From contig NZ_JALMUV010000015.1 in NCBI RefSeq assembly GCF_023155275.1, forward strand, positions 80,841 to 144,840: a stretch of DNA of 64,000 bases, in the 5' to 3' direction. Position 1 is the stretch's first letter, and each line of letters starts with the position of its first letter. Of this stretch, positions 8,120 through 16,158 are shown one piece after another. The position numbers were made by a program, and so were the translations under genes. The notes beneath the pieces are model-generated. The model saw nothing but the letters and a program-made list of their open reading frames with translations. It was not told where the DNA came from and made no database searches. This DNA comes from Streptomyces rhizoryzae. GTDB taxonomy: Bacteria > Actinomycetota > Actinomycetes > Streptomycetales > Streptomycetaceae.

Positions 8120-8833
8120 ATGACGGTGTACGTCTATTCCATTGTCTCGGCCGACCACCCGCAGCGCCTGAACGGCCTGCACGGGGTGGGGGACCCGCCC
8201 GCCGAACTCCGTGTCGTGGGCAGCGGTTCACTGAGCGCCGTGGTCAGTGATTCCCCGGAGGAATTGCGGCCCAAGCGGCGGGATCTCGGCGCGCATCAGG
8301 CCGTTCAGGAACGGCTGATGGCCGACGGTACCGTCCTGCCGATGCGGTTCGGCTTCACCGCCGACGATGACGACGCCGTCCGGGCCGTGCTGGAGGAACG
8401 CGCGGAGGCGCTCACCGCCCAATTGGCGACGCTGGAGAACTGCGTTGAGTACAACCTCAAGGTGGGGCAGGCCGAGGAGACCCTGCTGCGGCAGATCCTG
8501 ACCGAATCGGACGAGGCCCGGAGGCTCAACGACGAGATCAGAAGCGGCCGGGGCAGCCCGGAATTGCCGCTCGCCCTCGGCGAACTGGTCGTCAAGGAAG
8601 TCCGGACCCGCCAGGACCAGCTGACCGCGGACATCGTGGCCGCGCTCCGCGGCCTCGCCCGCCAGGAGAATCTGGCCCAGGCGACGGGCGACGACTTCCT
8701 GAACGTGTCGTTCCTCGTCGAGCGGGAGAAAGAGCAGCAATTCCTCGCCGCGCAGAAGCAACTCGCGGAAGAGTTGGGCGAGGGCTTCGACGTCCGGCTG
8801 CACGGCCCGCTGCCCGGCTACAGCTTCGTCTGA
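8120..8833 (+). CDS. gvpF: Gas vesicle protein GvpF (GvpL/GvpF family)
   Basis: A 237-residue GvpL/F-family protein. The N-terminus MTVYVYSIVSADHP and the block RDLGAHQAVQERLMADGTVL (near 54-73) followed by PMRFG are family hallmarks. The C-terminus ends FDVRLHGPLPGYSFV, also typical. GvpF binds GvpA and is a minor shell component or chaperone during nucleation in haloarchaea and cyanobacteria. It is one of two paralogues here (the other is at 9575). Start spacing to gvpA is 4 bp, consistent with coupled translation. Confidence 0.92.
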   Translation: MTVYVYSIVSADHPQRLNGLHGVGDPPAELRVVGSGSLSAVVSDSPEELRPKRRDLGAHQAVQERLMADGTVLPMRFGFTADDDDAVRAVLEERAEALTAQLATLENCVEYNLKVGQAEETLLRQILTESDEARRLNDEIRSGRGSPELPLALGELVVKEVRTRQDQLTADIVAALRGLARQENLAQATGDDFLNVSFLVEREKEQQFLAAQKQLAEELGEGFDVRLHGPLPGYSFV

Positions 8834-8846
8834 GGAGGGTGCGGAC

Positions 8847-9095
8847 ATGGGGCTGCTGACGCAGATCGCGACGCTGCCGCTGGCGCCGGTGCGCGGGGTG
8901 GCCTGGGTCATGGAGCGTCTCGTGCAGGCCGCGGAGGACGAGTACTACGACCCGGGGCCGATCGAGCGCGCACTGGTCGACCTGGAGCAGGCGCTGCTCG
9001 ACGGTGAGATCGACGAGGAGACCTTCGACCGGCGCGAGGACGAACTCCTCGACCGCCTCGAAGAGATCAGGGCGCACCGTGCCACGCTCGCCTGA
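8847..9095 (+). CDS. gvpG: Gas vesicle protein GvpG
   Basis: An 82-residue protein. The amphipathic start MGLLTQIATLPLAPVRGVAW and the helical acidic body DEYYDPGPIERALVDLEQAL are diagnostic of GvpG. The second half is a coiled-coil-like acidic helix rich in Glu/Asp/Arg. GvpG is needed with GvpF and GvpL early in vesicle assembly. Its ATG follows GAGGAGGGTG, and the stop is 15 bp before the next gene. Confidence 0.92.
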   Translation: MGLLTQIATLPLAPVRGVAWVMERLVQAAEDEYYDPGPIERALVDLEQALLDGEIDEETFDRREDELLDRLEEIRAHRATLA

Positions 9096-9110
9096 TGCGG
9101 AGGGAGCGCC

Positions 9111-9578
9111 GTGAACGAACCGGTAGCCAGGCGGCTGGGCGATCTGCCGTCCCGGGCGAGCCCCTACAGCCAGGGGGGATCGACGACCAACCTCGCCGAC
9201 ATCCTCGAACGGGTCCTGGACAAGGGCATCATCATCGCCGGCGACATCCGGATCAACCTGCTCGACATCGAACTGCTCACCATCAAGCTGCGGCTGATCG
9301 TGGCGTCCGTGGACAAGGCGAAGGAGATGGGCATCGACTGGTGGGAGCACGACCCGTCGCTCTCCTCGCACGCCACGGACGGCTACCGGTCGCTGACCGA
9401 GGAGAACAAGCGGCTGCGCGCCGAGCTCGAAGAGCTGCGCGGCGGCGCGGAACTCCCGGCCGCCGAACGCCCCGAACGCCGCGGCCGCACCGCGGACCGC
9501 GCGCGGGAGCGGGACCGCCCGCGCCGCCGTGAGCCGGCCGAGGACCGGCCGCGCCACCGCGAGGACCGTGAGCCATGA
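9111..9578 (+). CDS. gvpJ: Gas vesicle protein GvpJ (GvpA family)
   Basis: A 155-residue GvpA-family paralogue. The core at about 24-75 reads TTNLADILERVLDKGIIIAG, DIRINLLDIELLTIKLRLIV, then ASVDKAKEMGIDWW. The WW-containing extension is typical of GvpJ/GvpM. The tail from about 95 is a charged coiled-coil/Arg-rich segment. It uses a GTG start at 9111 preceded by GGAGGGAG. In other systems GvpJ sets vesicle shape as a minor component. Its stop overlaps the gvpL ATG. Confidence 0.85.
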   Translation: MNEPVARRLGDLPSRASPYSQGGSTTNLADILERVLDKGIIIAGDIRINLLDIELLTIKLRLIVASVDKAKEMGIDWWEHDPSLSSHATDGYRSLTEENKRLRAELEELRGGAELPAAERPERRGRTADRARERDRPRRREPAEDRPRHREDREP

Positions 9579-10384
9579 CCGAGGTGACCTACGCCTACGG
9601 TGTGGCGCGGGACGCCGACGGGACCCTGTCCGAGGCGCTGGCCGGCGTCGCGGGGGTGGCGGGCGCGCCGGTGCGCCTGGTGCGCGCCGAGCGCCGCGGC
9701 GACGTGGTGGTCGCGGCCGGTTCCGTACCGGCGGAGGACTTCGACGAGGACGCGCTGCGCGGGCACCTGGAGGACCTGGACTGGCTGGAGGCGGTGGCCC
9801 GGGCCCACCACCGGGTCATCGAGCGGCTCGCCGACCGCACCACGGTGCTGCCGCTCCGGCTGGCGACCGTCTACCTCAACGACGACCGGGTGCGGGCCAT
9901 GCTCGGCGCCCGGCTGGAGGTCTTCGCCCGCCGCCTGTCGGAACTGGACGGCCTGCTGGAGTGGGGGGTCAAGATCTACGTGGACACCGCGGCGGCGGAG
10001 GCGGAGCCCGGGGGCGGCCCGGCGGAGCCGTTCGCCGGATCCGGACGGGACTACCTCCGGCGCCGCCGGGCGGTGCGCAACGCCCGGGACGACGCCTTCC
10101 GCGGCGCCGAGGAGGCCGCGGAACGGGTCGTGGCAGCGGCCCGCGGCTCGGCCGTCGAACGGGCCCAGCACCGGCCCCAGGAAGGCGCGCTCGCCGGCGG
10201 CACCGGCCAGAACGTGGTCAACGACGCGTACCTGGTGCCGGTGCGGCGGGCGGAGCAGTTCCGCAGCGAGGTCGAGCGGGCCGCCGACGGGCTGCCCGGC
10301 ATCCGCGTGGAGGTGACGGGCCCGTGGGCGCCGTACTCCTTCACGGCGGCGCCGGAGGCCGCCGCGCGGGGGAGCGGGCCGTGA
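9575..10384 (+). CDS. gvpL: Gas vesicle protein GvpL (GvpL/GvpF family)
   Basis: A 269-residue GvpL/F paralogue. It opens MTEVTYAYGVARDADG. The central family block AVARAHHRVIERLADRTTVL (near 72-91) is followed by PLRLATVY, and the end reads VEVTGPWAPYSFT. An Ala/Glu/Gly-rich insertion lies at about 137-155. Haloarchaeal GvpL contacts many other Gvp proteins and acts as an assembly hub. The ATG overlaps the gvpJ stop, and the next gene starts at a GTG overlapping this stop. Confidence 0.9.
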   Translation: MTEVTYAYGVARDADGTLSEALAGVAGVAGAPVRLVRAERRGDVVVAAGSVPAEDFDEDALRGHLEDLDWLEAVARAHHRVIERLADRTTVLPLRLATVYLNDDRVRAMLGARLEVFARRLSELDGLLEWGVKIYVDTAAAEAEPGGGPAEPFAGSGRDYLRRRRAVRNARDDAFRGAEEAAERVVAAARGSAVERAQHRPQEGALAGGTGQNVVNDAYLVPVRRAEQFRSEVERAADGLPGIRVEVTGPWAPYSFTAAPEAAARGSGP

Positions 10385-10629
10385 CGGCGCCCGAGGGGCC
10401 CGCGGCGGCACCGCAGGGGCCCCTGGCCCAGCGGCAGGTCGCCCTGATCGACCTGCTGGACCGCCTGCTCAGCGGCGGCGTGGTGCTCAACGGCGATCTG
10501 GTGCTGTCGATCGCCGATGTCGACCTGGTGCGGATCACGCTCCGGGCGCTGATCGTCTCCATCAGCGCCGGGAACCCCTCCCCGTGGCAGCCCCCGCCCG
10601 CGTCCGCGTACCAGGACCATGACGGGTGA
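10381..10629 (+). CDS. gvpS: Short GvpA-family protein GvpS
   Basis: An 82-residue GvpA-like protein from a GTG overlapping the gvpL stop (GTGA). The core QVALIDLLDRLLSGGVVLNG and DLVLSIADVDLVRITLRALI (residues 19-58) is the third GvpA-type copy in the operon. Its position between gvpL and gvpK matches GvpS in Streptomyces clusters; GvpM would be an equally reasonable label by fold. It overlaps gvpK by 11 bp. Confidence 0.82.
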   Translation: MTAPEGPAAAPQGPLAQRQVALIDLLDRLLSGGVVLNGDLVLSIADVDLVRITLRALIVSISAGNPSPWQPPPASAYQDHDG

Positions 10630-11026
10630 GGACGGCGCCGGCGGCGACCGGTTCGCCGAGGTGGCCGACGCCGCGGCCCGCGCCTTCCGGCTGCTGCCGG
10701 CCGCCCCGCAGGAGCTCCGGCAGGCCCGCGGCGCCGGCTCCCGGGGGGCGCCGCGCCGGATCACCACCGGGCCCGAGACCGTGGAACGGGACCTGATCCG
10801 GCTCGTCCTGACCCTCGTCGAGCTGCTGCGGCAGCTCATGGAGCGCCAGGCGCTCCAGCGGGTCGAGGCCGGGGACCTCACCGAGGAGCAGGAGGAGCGG
10901 CTGGGCACCACGCTGATGCTGCTCCACTCCCGCATGGGCGAACTCTGCGCCCAGTACGGCCTGTCCCTGGCGGACCTCAACCTGGACCTCGGCCCGCTGG
11001 GGAGCCTGCTGCCGCCGCCGGAATGA
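10619..11026 (+). CDS. gvpK: Gas vesicle protein GvpK
   Basis: A 135-residue protein. The C-terminal two-thirds is a classic GvpK: ERDLIRLVLTLVELLRQLME (about 59-78), then RQALQRVEAGDLTEEQEERL and a terminal LADLNLDLGPLGSLLPP. GvpK is essential for vesicle formation, but its precise role is unresolved. It is the last gvp gene. The ATG lies inside the end of gvpS, so expression is probably coupled. Confidence 0.92.
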   Translation: MTGEDGAGGDRFAEVADAAARAFRLLPAAPQELRQARGAGSRGAPRRITTGPETVERDLIRLVLTLVELLRQLMERQALQRVEAGDLTEEQEERLGTTLMLLHSRMGELCAQYGLSLADLNLDLGPLGSLLPPPE

Positions 11027-11095
11027 CCGCCGGGCGCCCTCCGCCCGGTCCGCGGCGGGTGCTTCGGCGCACGCGGTGGGCACCGAAGCGTACAA

Positions 11096-11109
11096 GTGAG
11101 ACAATTCAC
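11096..11109. promoter_or_regulatory. GTGA-N6-TCAC dyad upstream of csbD-like gene
   Basis: A short inverted repeat (GTGA, six bases, TCAC) within a locally AT-richer stretch, 81 bp before the CsbD-like ATG. Just upstream, GCTTCGG and CCGAAGC form another dyad (about 11061-11088). These may be operator sites separating csbD control from the gvp operon. The match is weak. Confidence 0.25.
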
Positions 11110-11189
11110 CCGGAAACCCTCTCCCGCCGGACTGCGGGGGAGACCGGCCGGACCCGTACCGGCCCGTCCGAGCCCGCAAGGAGTGCGCC

Positions 11190-11378
11190 ATGGGCATCGG
11201 CAAGAAGACCCGGAACGTCGGCAAGACGATCACGGGGAAGACCAAGGAAACCACTGGAAAGGTCACCGGCAACAAGAGCCTGGAGATGAAGGGCAAGGCC
11301 GAGAAGATCAGGGGCAAGGCCGCCCAGGCGGCCGAGCGGGGGAAGGACACCCTCGAAGGCAAGCCCTTCAAGCCCTGA
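11190..11378 (+). CDS. CsbD-family stress protein
   Basis: A 62-residue very lysine-rich protein. It carries the repeated CsbD-like pattern TGKTKETTGKVTGNKSLEMK then GKAEKIRGKAAQAAE. CsbD-like proteins are induced under the general stress sigma factor in Bacillus and by osmotic or phosphate stress elsewhere; the molecular role is unknown. AAGGAG lies 8 nt upstream of the ATG. A strong terminator hairpin follows 10 bp after the stop. The nearby gvp genes and hibernation factor support a stress or dormancy role. Confidence 0.85.
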   Translation: MGIGKKTRNVGKTITGKTKETTGKVTGNKSLEMKGKAEKIRGKAAQAAERGKDTLEGKPFKP

Positions 11379-11388
11379 CCGGCCGGCA

Positions 11389-11424
11389 GGAGGTGCCCGG
11401 GCGGACCGCCGCCCGGGCACCTCC
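11389..11424 (+). terminator. Strong hairpin terminator after csbD-like gene
   Basis: A perfect 16-bp stem (GGAGGTGCCCGGGCGG at 11389-11404 against its complement at 11409-11424) with a 4-nt loop. There is no T-run, as is common in Streptomyces. It probably works in both directions between the CsbD-like gene and the convergent hibernation-factor gene. Confidence 0.8.
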
Positions 11425-11485
11425 GTGCGGTGCCGGGACCGGGCCCTTCCCCGCGGCGCGGGCGTGCGGTGCCGGGCGTGCGGTG

Positions 11486-12628
11486 TCAGGACCGGGGCGG
11501 GGCCTCGTCGGACCAGCGGAGGATGGCGCCCAGGCCGCCGGCCGGCGCCTGTTCCGGGTCGGGGACCACCACGATGTCCGCGCCGGTCGCCGCGGCCGAC
11601 CTGATCAGCGCGTCGTCGGCCCGCGCGGCGGCCGGATGCGGTTCGCCCAGGTACGTCAACTCCGAGGCGCGCACGCCCAGTTGATCGCTCCGGGAGCCCA
11701 CCCAGACCTCGCGCCCGGCGTCCGCGCCGCGCGGATCGACCAGCAGGGTCCCGATCCGGTGCTCGCGCGCGGCCTCCACCAGCGCCGGGATGCCGGCCGC
11801 GGTGTCCGGGGCGGGCTTGCCCACCGGGTCGGCGCCGGTGCGGAACCGTTCGGTCGCCGCGGTGACGCGGTCGTGCTCGTGGCCCGCGCAGACCTGGGCG
11901 ACGTCCCGTTCGACCAGGTCGGTGTCCGCGCCGTCGGCCCGTCCGCCGTGCTCGCTCTCGTGCGTGACGGAACGCAGCGGTTCCGGCAGCCGGTCGTGCA
12001 CCGCGCGCCGCTCCCGGGTGTCGCCGACGAGCAGCACCGCTTCGGCGCCGCACTTCTCGTAGGCGTCGGCGATCGCGTCCGCGATGTCCTGGGCGTTGCG
12101 TTCCCAGGTGTTCTCCACCTTCGCCTGGAAGTGGGTCTCGGACCAGTCGGCCGAGGCGGTGCGGTGCAGGGGCCGGTCGGCGCCCTCCACCTGGCCGGCT
12201 TCGTGGCCCGTGCGGCCGTCGGTGACGCAGAAGTCGGCGCCGTGCCGGTCCAGGCGGACCACCAGGCACAGCGGGCTCTGGCCCAGGGCGGCCAGCAGCG
12301 GGGTGATGCGCGGGACCGGGCCCCAGGTGACCAGGGGCGCGGGCGGCGGCCCCGGCAGCGGGACGTCGAGCACCACCCGGCCCTCGGTGGCGAACAGCGC
12401 ATGGCTGCCCCGGGCCTCGCCGGCCCGCTGCTGCGGTGCGGCGAGCGCGTCCCGCAGGGCGCCGGAGGTGGCCTCGTCCGCGCCGAGCGCGAGCAGCTTG
12501 GCGCCGGTGGCCTCCGCGATCAGTTCCTGCTGCTTCGCCGCGTCCTCGGTGGTGTGCGGGATCTCGGTGTAGACCGTTGCCCAGGGGCCCGCCCGGTCGA
12601 CCACGGGACGCAGGAGCGGGAGTTGCAT
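11486..12628 (-). CDS. Balon/Rv2629-like ribosome hibernation factor (eRF1-related)
   Basis: A 380-residue protein of the Rv2629 family, annotated as Vms1/Ankzf1-type or archaeo-eukaryotic release-factor-like. The N-terminus MQLPLLRPVVDRAGPWATVY is typical. The middle domain includes CLVVRLDRHGADFCVTDG, and a late segment reads HRIGTLLVDPRGADAGREVW. Rv2629 relatives include Balon, which occupies the ribosomal A site in dormant cells. A perfect AAGGAGG lies 5 nt before the ATG, implying high translation. It converges on csbD and stands beside the gas vesicle genes, in keeping with a dormancy or hypoxia role. The exact function in this strain is inferred. Confidence 0.75.
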   Translation of the reverse strand: MQLPLLRPVVDRAGPWATVYTEIPHTTEDAAKQQELIAEATGAKLLALGADEATSGALRDALAAPQQRAGEARGSHALFATEGRVVLDVPLPGPPPAPLVTWGPVPRITPLLAALGQSPLCLVVRLDRHGADFCVTDGRTGHEAGQVEGADRPLHRTASADWSETHFQAKVENTWERNAQDIADAIADAYEKCGAEAVLLVGDTRERRAVHDRLPEPLRSVTHESEHGGRADGADTDLVERDVAQVCAGHEHDRVTAATERFRTGADPVGKPAPDTAAGIPALVEAAREHRIGTLLVDPRGADAGREVWVGSRSDQLGVRASELTYLGEPHPAAARADDALIRSAAATGADIVVVPDPEQAPAGGLGAILRWSDEAPPRS

Positions 12629-12795
12629 GGCTGGCCTCCTTGGATTCACCGGTTTCCATGGAGTTCTTCGGGTACCCCGCTGACGGAGGCGTAAGGGTGC
12701 GCCGGCGGGGCCGGTCCGGCGGGCGTGCCGGTGGCCTTCCGTCCCATGGTGTCGCAGGAGGCCGCCCGGGGCCCCTCGGAGCCCGGCCCCGGCGG

Positions 12796-14247
12796 CTACG
12801 CCGGGCAGGTACCGACCGCGGGCGCCGGACGGGCCGCGCGCCGGCCCGGCCCGATGAGCTTCCCGGCCAGCACCGCGCCCGCGATGATCAGGCCGCCCGC
12901 CACCAGGGCGCCGCGCGCCCCGGCCACCTGCATCAGCAGACCCAGCAGCGGCGGGCCCACCAGGCCCCAGGCGGTGCTCAGGGTGCGCCAGACCCCCAGC
13001 ACCCGGCCGCGCATGTGCGGCGGCGGGTCGGTCTGGAGCACCGTGGTGCCGGCCGTGTCCGACACCGACTCGACCACCGACATCGGCAGGACCAGCACCA
13101 GCAGGACCAGCAGCGACGGGGAGACCCCGGCGACGACCTGGAGCAGCGCGCCGGCCGCGGCCAGCAGGCCGACCAGGGTGACCGAGGGGTTGCGCAGCCG
13201 GGCCGCGAGCACCGCGCCGAGGATGCCGCCGGCGGCCAGGACGGTGGAGACGGTGCCGAAGGCGCCCGCGCCCGCGCCGAGCGGGCCGGTGACGAGGACG
13301 GCGAGGGTCAGGGTGTAGTTGCGGCCGAAGACGGCGCTCAGACCGGTGATCACCGCCAGGCCCACCAGGCGCGGCCGCCGCAGGAAGAACACCAGCCCCT
13401 CCCGGGCGCTCCCGCCGGCCTCGGGCTCCTGGACGGCGGCGGCCGGTGCGGCCCGCTCCGGTGCGCCGGACGGTGCGCGCAGGGCCGCGGGCGCCGGGCG
13501 GAGGAAGGGGATGACCGCGGTGACGAAGAGGAAGGACAGGCCGTTGGCGGCGTAGGCCGCTCCGGTCCCGAGGGTCCCCACCGCCACACCGGCCAACGCG
13601 GTACCGCCCAGCCGGCCGACGCTGTGCACCAGGGAGCCGACGGCGATCGCGGACGGCACGTCGGCGGTGGGCACCAGGTCGTTGCCGAGCAGGGCGCACG
13701 CCGGGCCGTCGATGGTGGCGATCAGGCCGGTGACGGCGGCCAGCGCGAGCAGGATGCCGTAGTTGAGCTGCCCGGTGGCCAGCAGGACGGCGGTGGTGAA
13801 GGCGACCAGGCCGAGCACCGCCTGGCTCACCGCGGCGGTGAGCTTCCGCGGCCACCGGTCGACGGCGGCCCCGCCCACCAGCCCCATCAGCAGCCCGGGC
13901 CCCGCCTGCACGGCCAGCGAGAGACCGGTGGCCGCGGCGGAGTGGGTCAGTTGCAGCACGAGCAGGTTCTGCACGGTGAGCTGCATCCACGTACCGACGT
14001 TGGACAGCAGGTTGGCCACCGACCACCAGCGCATGCTGCGGTAGCGCAGGGAACGCCACGGGGCGTGGTCCTCGGCGCGGCCGCCGGGCGCGCCCCGCCG
14101 GAGCCGCAGGCCCGGCAGCCGGGCGGCGGCCGGGGCACGGCGGGACGCCGGTCGGGCGGCGGGTGGTCCGGAGGGGGGAGTGGGGTCGGACTCGGGCGAC
14201 GGCGCCTGCGCGGGGACCCGGGCAGGGGCGGGGGCGGGAGAAGGCAC
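12796..14247 (-). CDS. MFS transporter (EntS-like, MFS_3 type)
   Basis: A 483-residue major facilitator superfamily permease with about 12 hydrophobic segments. The N-terminal membrane part begins SMRWWSVANLLSNVGTWMQL (about 70-89). A typical MFS loop DRWPRKLTA follows helix 2 (near 130), and PPPHMRGRVLGVWRTLSTAW (near 402) is the MFS_3 loop in the second half. The first 60 residues from the GTG are Pro/Arg-rich and may not be translated; the true start may be further in. Such transporters export siderophores or drugs. There is no adjacent biosynthetic partner on the same strand. Confidence 0.8.
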   Translation of the reverse strand: MPSPAPAPARVPAQAPSPESDPTPPSGPPAARPASRRAPAAARLPGLRLRRGAPGGRAEDHAPWRSLRYRSMRWWSVANLLSNVGTWMQLTVQNLLVLQLTHSAAATGLSLAVQAGPGLLMGLVGGAAVDRWPRKLTAAVSQAVLGLVAFTTAVLLATGQLNYGILLALAAVTGLIATIDGPACALLGNDLVPTADVPSAIAVGSLVHSVGRLGGTALAGVAVGTLGTGAAYAANGLSFLFVTAVIPFLRPAPAALRAPSGAPERAAPAAAVQEPEAGGSAREGLVFFLRRPRLVGLAVITGLSAVFGRNYTLTLAVLVTGPLGAGAGAFGTVSTVLAAGGILGAVLAARLRNPSVTLVGLLAAAGALLQVVAGVSPSLLVLLVLVLPMSVVESVSDTAGTTVLQTDPPPHMRGRVLGVWRTLSTAWGLVGPPLLGLLMQVAGARGALVAGGLIIAGAVLAGKLIGPGRRAARPAPAVGTCPA

Positions 14248-14443
14248 AGCGGCAAGACCTTGTGAGGAGCCCGTCGGGCTCGCAGGGCGGTGGGGCCGGC
14301 GCGCGGCGCACGACGGCGTGCGCGGCGACGTGCCGGGGGCTCGGCGGTGCTGGGCTCAGGCCGGGCCGACTGGCCACGAAGCCTCGCGGGCTCAGCGGTG
14401 TCCCATCCTCACAGAACGCCCCATACGGAGAAAAGCGGACGCG

Positions 14444-14541
14444 GCGTGGGGTGGCTCACGCCGCCTCCCACCGCCCGCCCGCCCCCGCCATCTCCCTTGC
14501 GGCGCACGGCATCCGGCGGGCGCGTGGGGTTGCTCACACGC
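14444..14541. repeat. Direct repeats GCGTGGGGTkGCTCAC upstream of MFS gene
   Basis: Two near-identical copies lie at 14444-14461 and 14522-14541, each containing GCGTGGGGT then GCTCAC and each able to fold back (GCGTG with CACGC). They fall in the 331-bp non-coding gap between the MFS gene and the DUF5709 gene. The core GTGGGGTGGC recurs at 32634 and 32678. A regulator-binding pair is possible. Confidence 0.4.
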
Positions 14542-14578
14542 CCGGTGCGGTGCCGGTGCCGCTCGGCGGCGGCGCCGC

Positions 14579-14926
14579 TCAGCCGCCGTCCGCGCGCCCG
14601 TCGTCGCGCACCCGCACCGCGTCCTCCTCGGCGGGCACCGGGGTGATGTCGTCGGGCCCCGCCCCCTTCGGGCCGGTGCCCGCGGCACCGACGTCGGGCT
14701 CCTCCTCGGCCAGCCGCTCGTCGAGGCTCTCACCGCGCCGCTGCTCCCGGGCCGTGACACCGGTACCGGCCGCGTACGGCTCGTCGGCGGGGGAGTAGCC
14801 CGCGTCCAGCAGCTCGTCCGGGTCGGCCTGGCCCAGGGTGTTCTCCGGGTCCGGTCCCCGGGCCGCGTCCTCGGCGTCCTGCTGGTCCGGCTGGTAGACC
14901 TCGTCGCCCATGGCGTCATCGGACAT
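14579..14926 (-). CDS. DUF5709 domain protein
   Basis: A 115-residue, highly acidic, soluble protein of the actinobacterial DUF5709 type. Hallmarks are MSDDAMGDEVYQP at the start, PENTLGQADPDELLDAGYSP (about 27-46), then GVTAREQRRGESLDERLAEE. The start is the ATG with AAGGGTG upstream. It is predicted to be mostly disordered. The function is unknown. It diverges from the GT9 gene across 182 bp. Confidence 0.8.
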   Translation of the reverse strand: MSDDAMGDEVYQPDQQDAEDAARGPDPENTLGQADPDELLDAGYSPADEPYAAGTGVTAREQRRGESLDERLAEEEPDVGAAGTGPKGAGPDDITPVPAEEDAVRVRDDGRADGG

Positions 14927-15108
14927 CTCGTGCACCCTTCGTCGCGCGGCGGCCCTGAGGCCGCGTCCTGCGGCCTCCCTCCAGGAATGCCATGGATCCG
15001 GCAGCTGGGCCAGTGCAGTCGCGGGCGGGCCGGGCCGCACCCACAGTGGGAGAGCCGCGCCCCCGCGGCCCGCAGTGCCGTCCCCGCCCGCGCCCAGGAG
15101 GCAGCCGT

Positions 15109-16158
15109 ATGGCCCCGCACCGCCCGCAGCTCCGCGTCCCGGCCGGTGGCGGCGGCGGGGGCGCGCCGCGGCTCCTCGTCCTGCGGGCGCTCGGCCTGGG
15201 CGACCTGCTGGCGGCCGTCCCCGCGCTCCGGGCGCTGCGCGCCGGGCACCCCGGGCACCGCCTCGTCCTCGCCGCGCCCGGCCGGTTCGCCGAGGCCGCC
15301 CGGGCCACCGGCGCCGTGGACGCGCTGCTGCCGACCCGGGCCGCCGGCCGGGAGGTCCCGCGGCGCCTGGACTGGACGGGCCCGCCGCCCGACGTCGCGG
15401 TGGACCTGCACGGCAACGGCCCGGAGAGCCGGGGCGTGCTCCAGCGGCTCCGCCCGGCCCGGCTCCTGGCCTACGCGACCTCCGGCGCGCCCGCGCCCTG
15501 CGGACCGGTCTGGCGGGACGACGAGCACGAACGGGACCGCTGGTGCCGGCTGCTCACCTGGTACGGCCTGGCCGCGGACCCCGCCGACCTGCGCCTGGCA
15601 CCCCCCGCCCGGCCCTCGCCGGCGCCCGGCGCGCTCGTGGTCCACCCGGGCGCCGACGCCCCGGCCCGGTGCTGGCCGCCGGAGCGGTTCGCGGCGGTCG
15701 CCCGGGCGCTGCACCGGGCCGGCCACCGGGTCGTGGTCACCGCCGGGGCCGGGGAGGGGCCGCTCGCCCGGTGGGTCGCGGCGCGGGCGGACCTGCCTCC
15801 GGCCGCGGTCCTCGGCGGCGCCGCCGACGTCCCGTTCGCGGAACTCGCCGCGCTGGTGGCGCAGGCCCGCGCGGTGCTCGTCGGGGACACCGGACTCGCC
15901 CACCTCGCCACCGCCTTCGGCACCCCGTCGGTGGTGCTGTTCGGGCCGGTCGCGCCGCGGCTCTGGGGGCCGCCGGCCGCGGAGCGGCACCGGGTGCTGT
16001 GGCATCCGGACGGCGACGACCGCCCGCGGCCCGGTGACGCGCACGGCGACCGGCCGGACGCCCGGCTGCTGCGGATCACCGTGGCCGAGGTGCTGGCCGC
16101 GCTCGCCGCGCTGCCCGGACCGGACCGGCCGCCCGCACGGCGGGAACCGGTCCGGTGA
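15109..16158 (+). CDS. Glycosyltransferase family 9 (heptosyltransferase-like)
   Basis: A 349-residue GT9 enzyme. The N-terminal domain has LRALGLGDLLAAVPALRALR (about 25-44). The C-terminal donor domain has VHPGADAPARCWPPERFAAV and VLVGDTGLAHLATAFGTPSV (near 257-276), then LFGP and LWGP. GT9 members such as WaaC/WaaF transfer heptose from ADP-heptose. The window encodes an ADP-heptose pathway on the opposite strand, so this is a likely user. AGGAGG lies 8 nt before the ATG. The stop overlaps the next gene's GTG. Confidence 0.87.
   Translation: MAPHRPQLRVPAGGGGGGAPRLLVLRALGLGDLLAAVPALRALRAGHPGHRLVLAAPGRFAEAARATGAVDALLPTRAAGREVPRRLDWTGPPPDVAVDLHGNGPESRGVLQRLRPARLLAYATSGAPAPCGPVWRDDEHERDRWCRLLTWYGLAADPADLRLAPPARPSPAPGALVVHPGADAPARCWPPERFAAVARALHRAGHRVVVTAGAGEGPLARWVAARADLPPAAVLGGAADVPFAELAALVAQARAVLVGDTGLAHLATAFGTPSVVLFGPVAPRLWGPPAAERHRVLWHPDGDDRPRPGDAHGDRPDARLLRITVAEVLAALAALPGPDRPPARREPVR

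Noticed and set aside
5030..8182. A 1050-codon open frame antisense to the first gas vesicle genes.
   Set aside because: It is antisense to well-supported gvp genes, is rich in Pro/Arg/Leu/Ser, and has no recognisable domain. It arises from GC-rich codon bias.
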